This document shows positions 25,301 through 39,000 of a stretch of 64,000 nucleotides of DNA, in pieces. Origin of the DNA: Gnetum montanum (Eukaryota > Streptophyta > Gnetopsida > Gnetales > Gnetaceae); the NCBI GenBank assembly GCA_015680685.1, contig MNCI01004678.1, positions 734,585-798,584 on the forward strand. Reading direction: 5' to 3'. Each line of letters begins with the position of its first letter. The stretch's first letter is position 1. The translations under genes and the position numbers were made by a program. The notes beneath the pieces were generated by a model. The model saw only the letters and a list, made by a program, of their open reading frames with translations, ran no database searches and was not told where the DNA came from.

Positions 25301-28300
25301 TTTCTCAAGCCGTACAACTTAGGTTTGAGCCTGGGTGCAACCACCTGAAAAGGGGTTACGCTTTTGCTTATTCACCAACCCTCTTGGAACCTTACATTGG
25401 CAGAACAAGCATTGAGCCTTTGGGTGATGACCCTATTCTACAATAATATATTCTTTTAACTGGACAATATTTGCTTCTCTATTAAGTTATATAATATAGA
25501 TTCCATACTTATTCCTTAATTTCTAAGTTGTGTAAAATATTAAAATAAGATAGAGAAAAGATGGGAATTTAGTAAGGTGGCAGTTGATCACCTTTTTGTT
25601 GTCTCTGATGCTAGTTACTAATATGGAGAACTGTAAGACTTCATGCAAACGTGTTATGTTGTAATGTGTCTTATGTTTACAGAAGTTGACACATACATCC
25701 TATCAGCATAGGACTCCAGGTCTTAGCCCAACTTGGAAACTAGCTCCATTATGATCGTTCAGCTGGGATGATGCGAGGATGTCTCTTGCTTGACTGTCAT
25801 TGAGTTGTCCAGCAATCCAGCTTCTGACAATCAAATTCATCTATTCTTAAAAAGCTACTTGTAAACTAGACTTTGCAAGTGCTAGTTATTATTAACTCTT
25901 AACCTTGAACATAACTACCTGAGGTCCTTTCAGTTTCAGAAGATCAAAAATAGTGATAGTTTTATTGCTTAATGAGTGGCTTTCACATTTAGACATTTCT
26001 TCAAAACCCAATGTCACTCTGGGGAAGATACCTCTATTCACATTATCTTCTGCTTTTTTGGCATTGCTACTGATGTAAATGTATGTAAATGTGCTTAGAT
26101 GGTGTAACCTCTCATGCTTTGAAAAAGGATCCTGTTGAATTCCTCTTTGAAAACTCATACGGCTAGGGTTACATATTTATAATAGTCTTTTCAGTTTCAG
26201 AAGATCAAAAATAGTGATAGTTTTATTGCTTAATGAGTGGCTTTCACATTTAGACATTTCTTCAAAACCCAATGTCACTCTGGGGAAGATACCTACCTAT
26301 ATTCACATTATCCTCTGCTTTTTTGGCATTGCTACTGATGTAAATGTGCTTAGATGGTGTAACCTCTCATGCTTTGAAAAAGGATCCTGTTGAATTCCTC
26401 TTTGGAAACTCATACAGCTAGGGTTACATATTTATAATAGTCTTTTAACCTTCCAGGCTGTACAGGTTGTCTCTCTTTTTAGTATTAGTGGAGAAACGTT
26501 TGCTACGACTATTTTATGGCTGTTTTCTGCTAACTATAAAAGTATATACTTAATGTGACTAATATTTTCTTAACGTAACTGTAATGCCATTCTTGCAGAG
26601 AAATACGATTATTTATACTTAATCAGATTTTCCAGAAATTTGGAGTGAACAATGTTTCAAAAGATGATGTACAAAAGTTATCATGGGAATCATTAGAAGG
26701 AAAAATTGGGAATTGGATTCAGTGCTTGCATACTGCTGTGAGTATGAACTTTTTTGACTTTAATATGCAGTGTGACATTCTATAACTTCTTGCATAATCT
26801 TGTGTACTTTGGATTCTTAAAAGGAAAGTTCTGTTGCTATATAATTATGATTCACTGTTTTACAAAATAATATCCTGTCAGTAATAATTAAAAATTTAAA
26901 TAAAACTTAGAGTAGATAATTTTTGTACTTTACGTAATCTGCTGTACATTTAAAATTTCAAATCTTCTTCACCATTGCCACTGGTGCAGGTCCGAATTTT
27001 ATATCCCACTGAGGAAATGATTTGCAATGAGGTCTTCAGTCAGCTTGATCCTTACAATTGTTACTGCTTTGCAGAGGTTACTGACGCAAGCATAATTCTG
27101 CTTTTGAGCTTTGGAGATGCCATAGTGAAGAGTAAGAAATCTCCAGAGAAGCTTTTCATGCTTCTTGACATGTATGATGCAATGAGTGACCTTTCGCCAC
27201 AGGTATATGACAATTTGTACCGTTTGAAAAGTGATGCCTACGTTTTCGATTAATTTGGATTTTTAAAAACAAAAAGTCTGCAAAAATTTCAACATAATAT
27301 CTATAAATCATAAGAATTATCTAGTGAATAGACTGACTCGTGAGTTTCCCCCTCCATTTCTACCAAGAATGAACCATTATAATTTACTGTGCCTCATCTA
27401 AATGCTATTATCCTTGATCTTTAACTTATAAATGCAGCCATTTATAGGTACGAGCCTTATTTGGAGAGAAGGAACATTCAAGATCTTTGGCAATTTTTGA
27501 AGATTTGATGAGGAGAATGGGTCAAACAACATACAGTACATTGATTGATCTGGGAGAAGCAATAGAAAAGGATGCCACAAAGGCAACATTACATGATGGA
27601 AATGTTCATCCCCTTACTAGCTATGTCATAAACTACTTAAAATTTTTATTTGAGTAAGTCACCATTTTACTATGATGAATGTTCAGGTCTTTCTTTCTTA
27701 AATTGTCATTCCATGTTGCTATGTAACAGATGCTTTTATCATTGATAACCATTTGATTGTTAGATGCTCATAAACACAAAAGTTTTCATGCATTTCCTCA
27801 TCATCCTGCAGCTACAAGGCAACGTTGGAGAAAGTATTTAAGGAGTATGGGAGGAACGATATGTTGGCATCAAGAATCGATTCTATTGTGAATTTACTTA
27901 TTAATAATTTGGACATGAAAGCAAAACAGTTTAAGGACCTCTCACTGATGCATCTGTTTCTAATGAATAACATCCACTATATAGCTAGATCTGTGAGACG
28001 GTAAGTTGCTTATGCAATTTATATTGCTGACATATATGATACCTGATTATTATTCAGAAGCCATAACATCATTAAGTCTCTGGGTGGACTACTGAACATT
28101 TATTTTAAGTTTTCCTTTATCAATAATTGCTGTTGTTTCCATGTCTAAGACATCGTCATTGCAATTTGTAAGAAATGAAATTTAATGTATGTAAATTTGG
28201 TTGGAAGGTCTGAAGGTAGGATCCTGGTAGGGGACGACTGGATTCAAAGACATCGACGAGTGGTTCAACAACATGCAAGTGGTTACCAACGGACCTCATG

Positions 28301-31300
28301 GAGCAAGGTAGTGCAGAAATTTATTAGATGACCTGCATACAGAATGTACTATATGAATATTAAAAATAATTTATGTGATGCTTTTATTCTCTATAGGTTT
28401 TCAAATATCTAATATATCATTACATTTACCATTCAGTGAACGTAATTGCACTTAAAAAAAAAAAAGAGAAATCACGCATTGTTTAGGTATAGCCTTTCCT
28501 ATGTTGATCAATATCTTACCAGTGGACGCTTATATTTTATTCCCAGGAAATTAGTTTTTTCATAATTCAAATGCAAATTATGCAGGCTAAATTACTTTCT
28601 TCAGCTGTGAATGGAACATGCTTAAAATCCAGCACAATCAACTGTTAGTATTTCCGAGTATTAAGAGTGTTGCATCGCAACCTACATATAACAGATGCAA
28701 AAGCACAGTTAGCAGAAATTTAATTTTCTCTTAATTCAATGAGAGAATCCTTGTAACATTTTTTATTCTTTAACAAAGGATCATTACCTACCTAGAGCGT
28801 GGTCCTGGGAGGGTCGGTAGATGAGTGAAAGTCTAACCTCTTGGAGTGGCTGCACCTAGGCTTGAACCTAGGTCTTTGACTTGAGAAAAGAGCACCTTAC
28901 CATCACTCCAAATGTTGGCCCCTTAACATTATTCATTCTTTGTTATCAAGAATCTTGCATGAAATCTTTCCTTTGTTATAGATAGGATTACCATGTTTCC
29001 TTACATTGCTATTTGCAAGTAGTACTGACACCATTTGTAGGACCACTACAACCAACTTGTAGAAATTTATTGCATTTTTTAACTCTAAAGATAAGGGCTA
29101 GACTTACACTAGCAATTGTTAGAGTTTAGTTTTCATTGTATTGAATCGGGTTTTCTTAGGATCTTTTATAGGAAGATTTACTTGTCTTAAGTGATAGTAA
29201 CACCATTCATAATCCATAACATTTATTCGTAAGGTTTCTTCTTTATCCTTTTGGTACTGCAATGATTTGTAACTTATTATGTGTTATGAATATGTTCTTC
29301 TTCATTGTTGTTTGTAACTTATATTGTATTATGAACTCTTGCACGTGGACTTATCATAGTTTCACACTTTACTTTGTTAAGTCTTCTTCAACTTAACTTC
29401 TTTCTTAACTTTGCTGAGTCATCCCTGACTTAGCTTCACTAGGCTTTATGAAGCTTTACGAAGTACTACTTTGTAAGCCTTCTCCTTTCTTTTCTTTATG
29501 TCTTATTGTAACCTTCCAAATGCTCTTATCTTCCTTTTAGGAAACTGGACTAGATTACGAATCGCTTACTTTGGATCTTATTGTCCTATTTAGGACATTG
29601 GATCCTTCTTCACTTCTTTTCCTTTGGCTACATCCTTACAATGCTTGCCTTTGCCTATTACTCATGAGAGGTCTTCTGGGAATTTTCCCTGTTGGTTAGT
29701 CTTACATGGATTGGGCCTTCTTAGGCTTCTTTAGCAATCCACAACTTGGCTTGTTATAGACTACTACCTCAATCATAGCCAGTCCCTTCTTCATAGTCTT
29801 CTTCTTCATTCCTTCATAACTCAATGTTTACATAATGATTTTGTAAGCATCACACTAATATTGTGTTTCCTTATGATGTTATGTATTTGCTTCGTGGTTC
29901 CATCTTCATTATTCTAAATGGTATTCTTAGCCTTTGGTTGGTATTTGTAAGCTATGGCATCTTACTGCTGCAACTCATAAGTCAAAGTTTACTCATGGTT
30001 GCTTTCTTCTTTGTAACCTTGTTTACAAATGTTAATCAAGAAACTTTAGTTTGTGCCATTTCTTGTTCTTTTTCTTCTTCATCCTTGAATGTCTTTTTCA
30101 CACGGTCCTTTCTCTTTCCTCAATCATAGTTATTCTTTGTTTAGTACAATGTGTTGTGCATCGTGATGATGTTATAGAAATGGTTAAATCCATGGCTTAT
30201 ATCCCTCTCAAGAAGTCACGATGGTTCACGAACCATTATGTCTTTCCATATGTTCATGAATAGTTACATCTCTTTATTAACAACTTCCATCATGTCATAT
30301 ATTATTAATGAGAAACTAATGATTCTACACATGCTTTATGATTATACTCAACAACTAACAAGTGTTCAACTGATTATAACCATAGGTTGATTATAACACT
30401 TAAATGACATGTTATCTTTCCCAATGTTTGTTAACACTTTAAGATGATACATAGCTAAAAATGGTATTTATCATTTCTATTTTTAATAAGCTTGAAAGTA
30501 GTAAACAATTGTGTGAGTCACTTGTTTCAAGTTTTCTTTGCAAACATCACCAATAGATGTAGTTTCTATTATGAATGTGAAGCTAAATCTTGTGGCTTTA
30601 TTGCTTAATTGATAAACATGGCTTTTTTGTAGGGGATGAGCTATTGTTAATTAATGGGTTCTTTCTAAATAGCTTTGTAGGGTCTATTTTTAATTTAGGT
30701 GTGATTCTTTAGAATGTTCTATGTTGTTGGGTTCCTTCTAGAAGCATAACTTCCAAATGTTTCTTGATTAGAGGCTGTAACTTGGCTTTGCCTATTTAAG
30801 GGTTGGATCCTTGATCTTTGTAGGTGAACACCTTATTTGGATATATTGAGCAATAAGAGTTGGGCTTTTCTTGTAGAGGTTTTCCTTTTCTTTTCAAGGT
30901 TTTACTCTATAAATTTTGTGTTTCTTATTTACCATTTTGTATTAGTTTCTATTCTGGTTTGGTTTTGGTTTTGTATTTTGTTCATTATCTTTAGGATTTC
31001 TCTTTGCTGTACTTGTTTTGCCACCTCAAGCTTCATAGCAAGTTTTGCTTGTGCATGTACTTTAGAAGCTCTCTCCATTGCCCTAATCTTCTTGTCTGCT
31101 ATGGTCTGTAGTTATTATCTGATCTTAGCTTTAGCCTCCCTTAATTTGTCCTTAGTCTGGTGTTGAAGCTTCTCCTTGATTGCCCTTTGCAACTTGGCTT
31201 CAAGTCGTTCATGATAAGAAGAGTTTGCCATCTTAGGTCCATCAAGTTCATTTTCTTTTAAAGGCATGTTCCTCTACAAGTTGCTTTGCTCCATCGAACC

Positions 31301-34300
31301 TCAAGCATTAGTTTGTCCATAGTCTTCTACCAAATAGGATGGTGCAATCTGCACAGCATATTTTGAGCCAGGCTCAAACATAGAAGTGTAGGAAGTGCAC
31401 CAAACATAGACCACTTTATAGCAGCCCACTAGACCTAACTGAGGAGGTGGCATCACCGAGTTCTCCTTACCTTTTTCAAGTCTATTTTTTTGTTGCCATC
31501 CAATGGGCAAGGATGACCCTAGGTGCTTAGATTGTAGGCAAGCTAGGAAATGTTTAGGAATATTTACCTTATGACATAGCAAGAGGCATTTCATGAAGGC
31601 AAAATACAAACCATTAAGTTTTGAAAAATTCCCTGATTGAATAAAGAATCATTCCACAACCTTGGAAGCTTGTTGCCAAAGCAATGGCAAGGATGACCTC
31701 AAAACCTATCCATCTGTTCAAGGTATGGAGATTAATACATTGATAAGAATCATTTAGTATATTGCTAAAAAAGACATGCATTAAACAAGGCACACCAGAC
31801 AAGTACATTATGTTACCTATTAGGGAGACCCCAGGAATTTCCTCAAAGATGGCTTGCTTCGTTTGAAATGGGCTATCAGGGCCCTTCTAGTGGAGGATAA
31901 ATTCTCTTTCAGGATGGGTCGCACAATGCTTCGGGAGAAGCTAACTTAGATCCAGACCAGATAGGAGGTTGGGGAGGACCTACATGAAGAAGAGCAGAAC
32001 ATACTGCGACAACTTCAGGGCCTTGACTTAGAGGAGGAGACATATTGGAAACAAAGATCATGGATTAGATGGCTCCGGGAGGGGGATAGGCAAACAAACT
32101 TCTTCTTTGCCATTGCCAAGACACGGGGATGGAGTCAACCACATTGTTTGCACACCATGGAGGAGGAGGAGGGGGGGGGGGATAATTGATGAGCCACAGA
32201 GCATCGCTAGGGAGCTGACATAATATTGGGAGAAGATCTGGGCCTAGCAACTCACAAAGCCCATATTGGTCCAAATTGTGCAGGTGCTAAATGAGGAGGA
32301 TAATGCTCGATTGCTGGCTTTGTTCTCATGGTAGGAACTCATAGCAACCATCAACGACATGTCGGGAGGAAAGGCGCCTAGGCCAGACGGTTGGAGCCTT
32401 GAATTTTTTAGGACCTTCCTGGATATAGTGGGACCTAACATTCTAGATGTGTTCAACCTTATGCTAGCCAAGAGGCAGGTCCGAAGGGAGCTTAATTGTT
32501 CTTGAATAGTGTGCATCCCCAAGCAAGTGGAGGCACACCACCCAAAACATTTTCGCCCTATCGGGATTTGCAACGATTTGATTCGGTCATTCTCCAAGAT
32601 GATTGTTTGTAGGCAGCGCCGCTAATGCCCAAACTAGTGGGAGTAAACCAAATAGGTTTTGTACAAGGTTGGACCTTGTAGGACCAAGTACTTCTCATGC
32701 AAGAGGTGTTTCATTATCTTTGAATATCAAATTTTCCAAGGCTTTGTCTCAAGCTCGACATCACCAAGGCATACGATACACTCAGCTGGGAAGCCCTGAC
32801 CACCTTCATGCAGCGGAAAGGTTTTGACCTAGGCTTTATCCAACTTTGCATCCACATGCAATCATCTACAGGTTTCTCTTTTGAATTGGGACTGGGTTGT
32901 GCACCCTGATAATGTGGGGTGGGGGGTTGGGCGTTTCTAAGTTACGCCAACACACAAGCCTGACTGTGCAGCGTTCCAAGCGCATGAGGAGCCGTGGCAA
33001 ATGGTGGAGTAGTGTAGTTGGAACGATGCCCTACAACGACTGGTCGGTGACTCAAACCTTTCAGATGATGCTTTTTTCACTAATTGTCACAACGACTGAA
33101 CCTACTTTAGGGGTACAAAGGTCATCATCACTGAGTCCTCAATTGCCAAGTGTTTGGGGGCCTAGGCCAATGGCGAAATCATTCTGCCATCCACATGTGG
33201 GCTACATGATCCAAAAATTTTCTTCAATGGGTTGGTGCCATGCACATAGAGCAGATAAGTTCCCAGATCCTCCTTGCCCTTGATTTGGGCCAGAGCGATG
33301 GATTTTGTGGACAGATTTTTTGTCCAGTCTGGCAACGGGTCTAAACTCCAAGGCATCCACTTTGCCTTCCTCAAATGCCTTAAATTGGGAGTTAGGGTTA
33401 ACCTGCCCAGGTTTTTTCTGGCAGCTCTGCAACAGCAAAGGTGAGGCCGCCACTCCAGGCTCATCTTGGCCTTGTGGTGGGGGGTAGCAGGGGGGCAACA
33501 CTCGTCAAGGCTACAGAGTGCCCCCCAGCGAGGAGGCTTCCTGTCTAACCCATTGCTTCCAGTCAATCGGGAGAGTCTATGGACCCAACTCGCGGTTACG
33601 TACACTAGGAGAAGACATAGCCATCGGGGATGGAGGCCCCCAAACCCCATGGCGGCATCGGAGGTGTTGCCGCCTGAATCGTCGAGGCGCAACAAAAGTA
33701 GGGACAAGGCATTACAGCAAGCAACACAAGAGGCTGCAGCCGCAACGCGGAGCGTTGGGAGTGGGAATCAAAGTTGGAGGAAGCCCTCACACAAGCACGG
33801 ACCGAGATGGAAACCTGCTTCCATGAAAGGGAACAAGAGATAATTAGGCAGCAAGCCCTGCTGGCGGATGCGGCTTGGGCCCGTTTAGTGGACGAGATCT
33901 GGGCCCAAGTGAGAGACGAGCTGCTCCAAGAGGAAATTGCCTTAAGATAGCACGGGGCGGCTGAACAAGTTCAGCTCGAGCAAGAGCAAGAGGAGGAGGC
34001 ACAGAGATAGTGCCAGCTAGACCAGGCGCATGAGTAGAGTGCACGCCAATGGCTTAGAGCTGGACGATGTCCATACATCATCTTGGGCATCAATTGTGAC
34101 TGCATGTGTGGGGAGCTCCAACGCCACATCTGTCGGACCTCGGCATATTTCCACCCAGATGGGGGGACATCGATGGAGGATTGAAACGAATGTGAATTAG
34201 CCATGCAAGGACGCCAACATGCTGCCAATTTTGTGGACACAGAGCTCCATTGTAACACATTGGACATTCTCCATGCTCTGGAATGGCCACACTGCACCTA

Positions 34301-34890
34301 TCATAGGCTGTCGATGAGCCCGTAGCGGGGCTGCCATCTTCTACACCCCGCCCCGCCTCCCCCGCTCCCCCCCACCCCCAATCTTGTTTGGTTTAGTGCT
34401 TTTTGATGTGAACAGTTGGGCACAATGGATTGAGGTTTTAGAAACCTCTTACCTGGGCCAATGTCATTGACTCACATTTTGTAATATCTTGTATTCTATT
34501 TTCAGTAATTTAATCCCGAACATTTCCTCAAAAAAAAAAACATTATGTTACCTAATTACCATGTATGATATTAGGTGAAATCACTTAGCTTAGGATCTGA
34601 AGGGCCCTTAATTATAATTCATATTGGCTCATTATATATGGATGCATGTATACATGTCATGGTTATCAGAAATGAGAAACCAGAAATGAATTTGCAACGA
34701 CAATGCAACAAAAAACGCTAAATGAAAAGGCTGTGGTTGTGGATCAAAAACTATAGAATTATTTTAATAAGAAAACATAATGTTAGTTGAAGAAGGCATT
34801 GCAGTCCATTATGCACCTAAAGGGGTTTGATCCGTAGTTCATCCGACTTTGCATTCACATGCAGTCCTCAGCCGGTTTCTCCTTTGATGT

Positions 34891-34922
<32 letters not shown>

Positions 34923-36034
34923 GTGGGGCCTCTCCTCCCTAGGGCAGGGGTTGAGGCAAGGGGATCCACTCTCACCCCTCCTCTTCATCATCGCCATGGA
35001 CTTAATGCAACACTACTGCAGCACATCGGGGGTGGATGGTCTGAACATTGCCGGAGTGGCATGTTGGGCCGAACACTATGCAGATGATACGATGTTGCTC
35101 AGTAGGGTGGTAGTCAACGTTGCCCTGTCCCGCCTGGCCGTCGAGTTGGGGCTGGAAATCAATAGAACCAAATCCTCAGCCCACTTCATTAATGTGGATG
35201 AACAAGTTAAAAACCTAGTGATACAACTTTTGAATATCCTGCCAGGGACAAATAGTGACACATATCTGGGCATCCCCCTCTTTAGGTGGGGACGGATCAC
35301 AGCGTGGGGCCCGCTATTAGAAAAAATCAAAAGAAGAATGGGCCACTGGGCCAATAGATTCCTTAGCCGCAAAGGTCGCCTGCTTGTAGCTACTGGAATC
35401 CTCACGGCAATCGCTCGTTTTGTGGCTGCCGTTGCCACCCCCCCAAATGCCGTCATCAATGCAGTTAACACGCTGATCTGTAGCTTCGTTTGGGAGGGGG
35501 GCAAAGGGGGGAGCAAAATCCATTTGGTTCGTTGGGAATGGGTGGCGTGCCCCCGAAGCGTGGGTGGGTTGGGCATCACGTCATTCGAGGACGAGCTGAT
35601 GCTGGGACAACAACGGTTAGTGTTTCGATTTTCGCGCCCGCATAGAGAACCGATCCCATGGATCCGCATCATGAATGCCAAATATCTGTGCTGGGAAACG
35701 GGGGTGCGGGACTTTAGGCCTTGGCAAGCATTGTGCCGGTACGCACGTGCAATGCAGGCCTTGGGATGGGGGGGCCTCGAGCCACGAGCCCTTCTGACGA
35801 CCAAATACCCCCGACTTGACGGCTAGCTACGGATCTGGTAGGGGCGGTTGCCCGAAAAAATCAAAATATTTTTGTGGCTGTTCAAGCACGATGCATTGCC
35901 TGTACATGCCCTGCTGCGACGGCGCGGAATGCTGCAAAGCGACACGTGCCCTGCATGTGACGTTGCTGCAGAAACGGCATAGCATTTCGTGTTTGAGTGT
36001 GCTTGCATGCACGCCACATGGTGTGTCGTGGCGG

Positions 36035-36066
<32 letters not shown>

Positions 36067-39000
36067 NCTTGGGCCATGCTACTTTTATGGGTAGTGTGGA
36101 AAGCTCGGAATAACACTGTTTTCTGGTCGAAGCAGTGCCCCCCACCCCCCCAGCGGCTGGTCTCCCAAGCTCTCAACGTGTGGAAGGAAATCGAGGCGAC
36201 GATGGGAATCACGCCCACAGTCGAGCCGAATTGCGCTGCGTTCCAGGAGGACGAGGTGCTCTGGCAGATGGTGACCCAGTGCGGCTGGTCTGACCCTCTA
36301 CAGTGGCTGGTCGGGGATCCAAATCTGGCAGACGACGTGTTCTTCTCCAACTGGGCCAACGATCGTACCTTTTTCCGAGGTCGTGAAATCTTGATTACAG
36401 AATCTTCTATTGCCAGCTATCTGGGGGCCCCGATCGATGGAGAAGTCATTTTGCCCTCCACCCGAGGCCTCCAAGACGCTGAACTGTTCTTTGATGGGCC
36501 CGTTCCTCCAACCAAGAGCAGACAGGTGCCCAAATCTTCCCTGCCCCACCTCTAGGCTGAGGCGTGGATCTAGTGGACTGATTTTTTGTCTAGTTTGGCA
36601 ACGGCTCCAAGTTGCAAGGCCTACACTTCGCTTTTCTGCGCTGTCTCAAGTTGGGGCACCATGTCAACCTCCCCCGCTTTTTTAAGGAGGCACTTCTGCT
36701 AAAGTGCCACAGCCACCACTCTGGTTTAATTCTAGCGCTGTGGCGGGGGGCAGAGGTGGGGGGCAGCACCCATTGTCCTCTGCCCCCCCCCCCCCCCCCC
36801 CCCCCGCGGGGGTCTCTTTGAAGCGCCTCCCCTCGGCTAGGCCACAGGACCCTATGGCGTTGCCTGGATAGGGGGGGCGGTTGGCCCCTCTGGGGTTCCA
36901 CTCCTATGTAGGGCCGGAGGACCCCGCGGGAGCGGTGCCCCNAGTGGACGAGGGTCGGGAGGTGGAGAGGAAGGAATGGGAAGCCAAATGGAATGAAGCC
37001 CTCACCCAGGTCCGGGCCGACCTAGAGGCCCAGTTCTCTGAGCGCGAGCAGGAGCGGGTGAGGCATCAGGACCTCATGGTTGAGGCTACCAGGGCTCGTC
37101 TAATTGACGAAATCAAGGCCCAAGTGTGAGAAGAATCGATCCAAGAGGACGAGGCCTAGAGACGACGTGAGTAGGCGAAGTAGGCGGAGCAGGAGCGGCT
37201 CCAGGAGGAGGAGGAACAGTGTCAGCGCCAGCTTGACTACGCCCACCAGCACAACACTAGACAGTGGCTAAGAGGGGGGCGATGCCCATACCTCATTCTT
37301 GGCATCAGCTGTGAAAGCTCATGGGCTGAGCTCAGACGTCATATCCACCGAACCTTGGGACGCTTCCATTTGGATGCGGGAGCTTCGCAGGCAGACAGAA
37401 GCTGACGGGAGTCGGCCATGCAGGGCATCCAGTAGGCTGCCAGCTTCGTGGACACGGAGGACCACCGGAACACTCTGGATATCCTCCACGAACTGGAGAG
37501 CCCCAACTGCGCTTGTCGACGAACCCATAAGGGGTTGTCGGGCCCGGGTGGTGGGGGATGCTTGCCCCTCTCTACTGGGTCAGTGCCCCCTGGTCTCTCT
37601 GCTCTTTTGGCCCATTTGTCGGGGGGGGGTGCCCCCCCCCCCCCCCTCTGGTCTCTGGTGGGGGGCCGCCCCCCTCTCTGTTTCCTGAGGGGCGCCTCCC
37701 CAGGGCTTGTGTTTGTTTTGGTTCTGTCATTGGCACTGTTTTGATTATTTTGGGGATCCTCCCCTCTCATGGTGGGGCCATTCCTGATGGCCGACCACTT
37801 GTAAACTCTTGTACCATATTTTGTGTTTCTAAGTAATTTAATCCCGACTACTTTCTCAAAAAAAAAAATGTTAGTTGAAGATATACACAATTGTTAAAGT
37901 ACAAAGCATAACAATAAATACTAGAGAATTAATCAAAATATAATATAATAAATAAATAAATTTAGATAATCATATTCATCTAACATGATACAATTAATTG
38001 CAATAGGGAGTCGTGTAATCTTTTTATAACAGTTAATTGTAAATTTAGAAATAACATTGAAAATTTTCAATGCTTATAAACCCTTTAAACAATGATGGGA
38101 GAAAAGTCAAGAATGTTGTAAATGCTTGTAGATCCTAGTAGCAGAGGCTGCAGAAATAGCACGAAAACCGTTGCAACAGTTATTGAATTAGAAGAAAACC
38201 ATGTCTGGAAAATAGTTGCTGCATATGTTGGTATAAGTAGAAAGTCTTCCATTTGCAACTTTTTTTAATTTGTGCATGTGTATATCCACCTATTTCCATT
38301 AATTCTATTGGTAGACATTTAATTCAGTTATCAAACATTTAAGATGCATTCAACGAAATTCAAAATCGTAAAATTTAAAATATGTTTTTGTAATCTTCCT
38401 AATTGTTTTAAAACGTAATCAGATATTGACCTAGGGATGTAGAGGACTTTGAAGGAGGTGTATCATAGACGAATATTTGTTTCTCCATGAAGATCCTCTC
38501 TTGGAATTGCAGGGGACAAGGTACCCCATACAAGCAAAATACCCTGAAAATGATGGTTCAGAATGAGGGAGGCGATGTGGTGTGCTTGCAAGAGACGAAG
38601 TTGTAGATAGCTGAGGTGGGTTTGATGCGGTGGGAGGGCTAGAATTGCTAAATGTCCCATGTAGGGGATGTGCCAAGAGGCTGGCTATTTTGTCGAAGAT
38701 CCTGATGGTTTTGGTGGACAACTCTCAGTGGACCCAGACTATTCAATTGACCCAGGAACATGTTTGGCTGACTAATGTCTATGGGGTGCAATGCTGGGAA
38801 GTGAGGCTACAAGAATTGAAGTAGGTGGCACAAGTGGTCCCAGATGTGGACAGATGGATTTTGGTTGGTGATTTCAACCAATGTCTGTACCTGTGGGAAA
38901 AAATGAGTGTGGATAATGTAGATCCACTTGGCAGTGCAAAGTTTGCCGAGTTTCTTTAGGATAATAGTCTAGTGAACTTGGAAATCGAAAGTTGCAGGTT

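Larger units (their letters stand above)
34794..37866 (+). mobile_element. LINE copy E3, 5'-truncated, youngest-looking copy
   Basis: It starts inside RT (ALQSIMHLKGFDP, matching E2 ALTTFMQRKGFDL) and ends in an A tail. Flanked by exact 15-base duplications aatgttagttgaaga at 34779-34793 and 37867-37881. It contains the second half of RT, the zinc-binding region, the transposon-like domain, the coiled coil and the Cys block. Long G or C homopolymers at 34891-34920, 36039-36066 and 36783-36805 and N bases at 36067 and 36942 break its frames and may be sequencing or assembly artefacts. Confidence 0.9.

Noticed and set aside
28586-28648. Possible alternative terminal exon of EXO70 (acceptor atgcag, 20 codons, stop)
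   Set aside because: The phase is compatible, but only the first few residues are vaguely family-like, and the true continuation is found in exons 10-12. Not reported as an exon; transcript data could revive it.
29863-30263. Membrane-protein-like frames
   Set aside because: Hydrophobic text results from T-rich DNA; no domain, no splice support, inside EXO70 intron 9.
35076-35804. 242-codon minus-strand frame
   Set aside because: Shadow of the E3 reverse transcriptase frame on the other strand.
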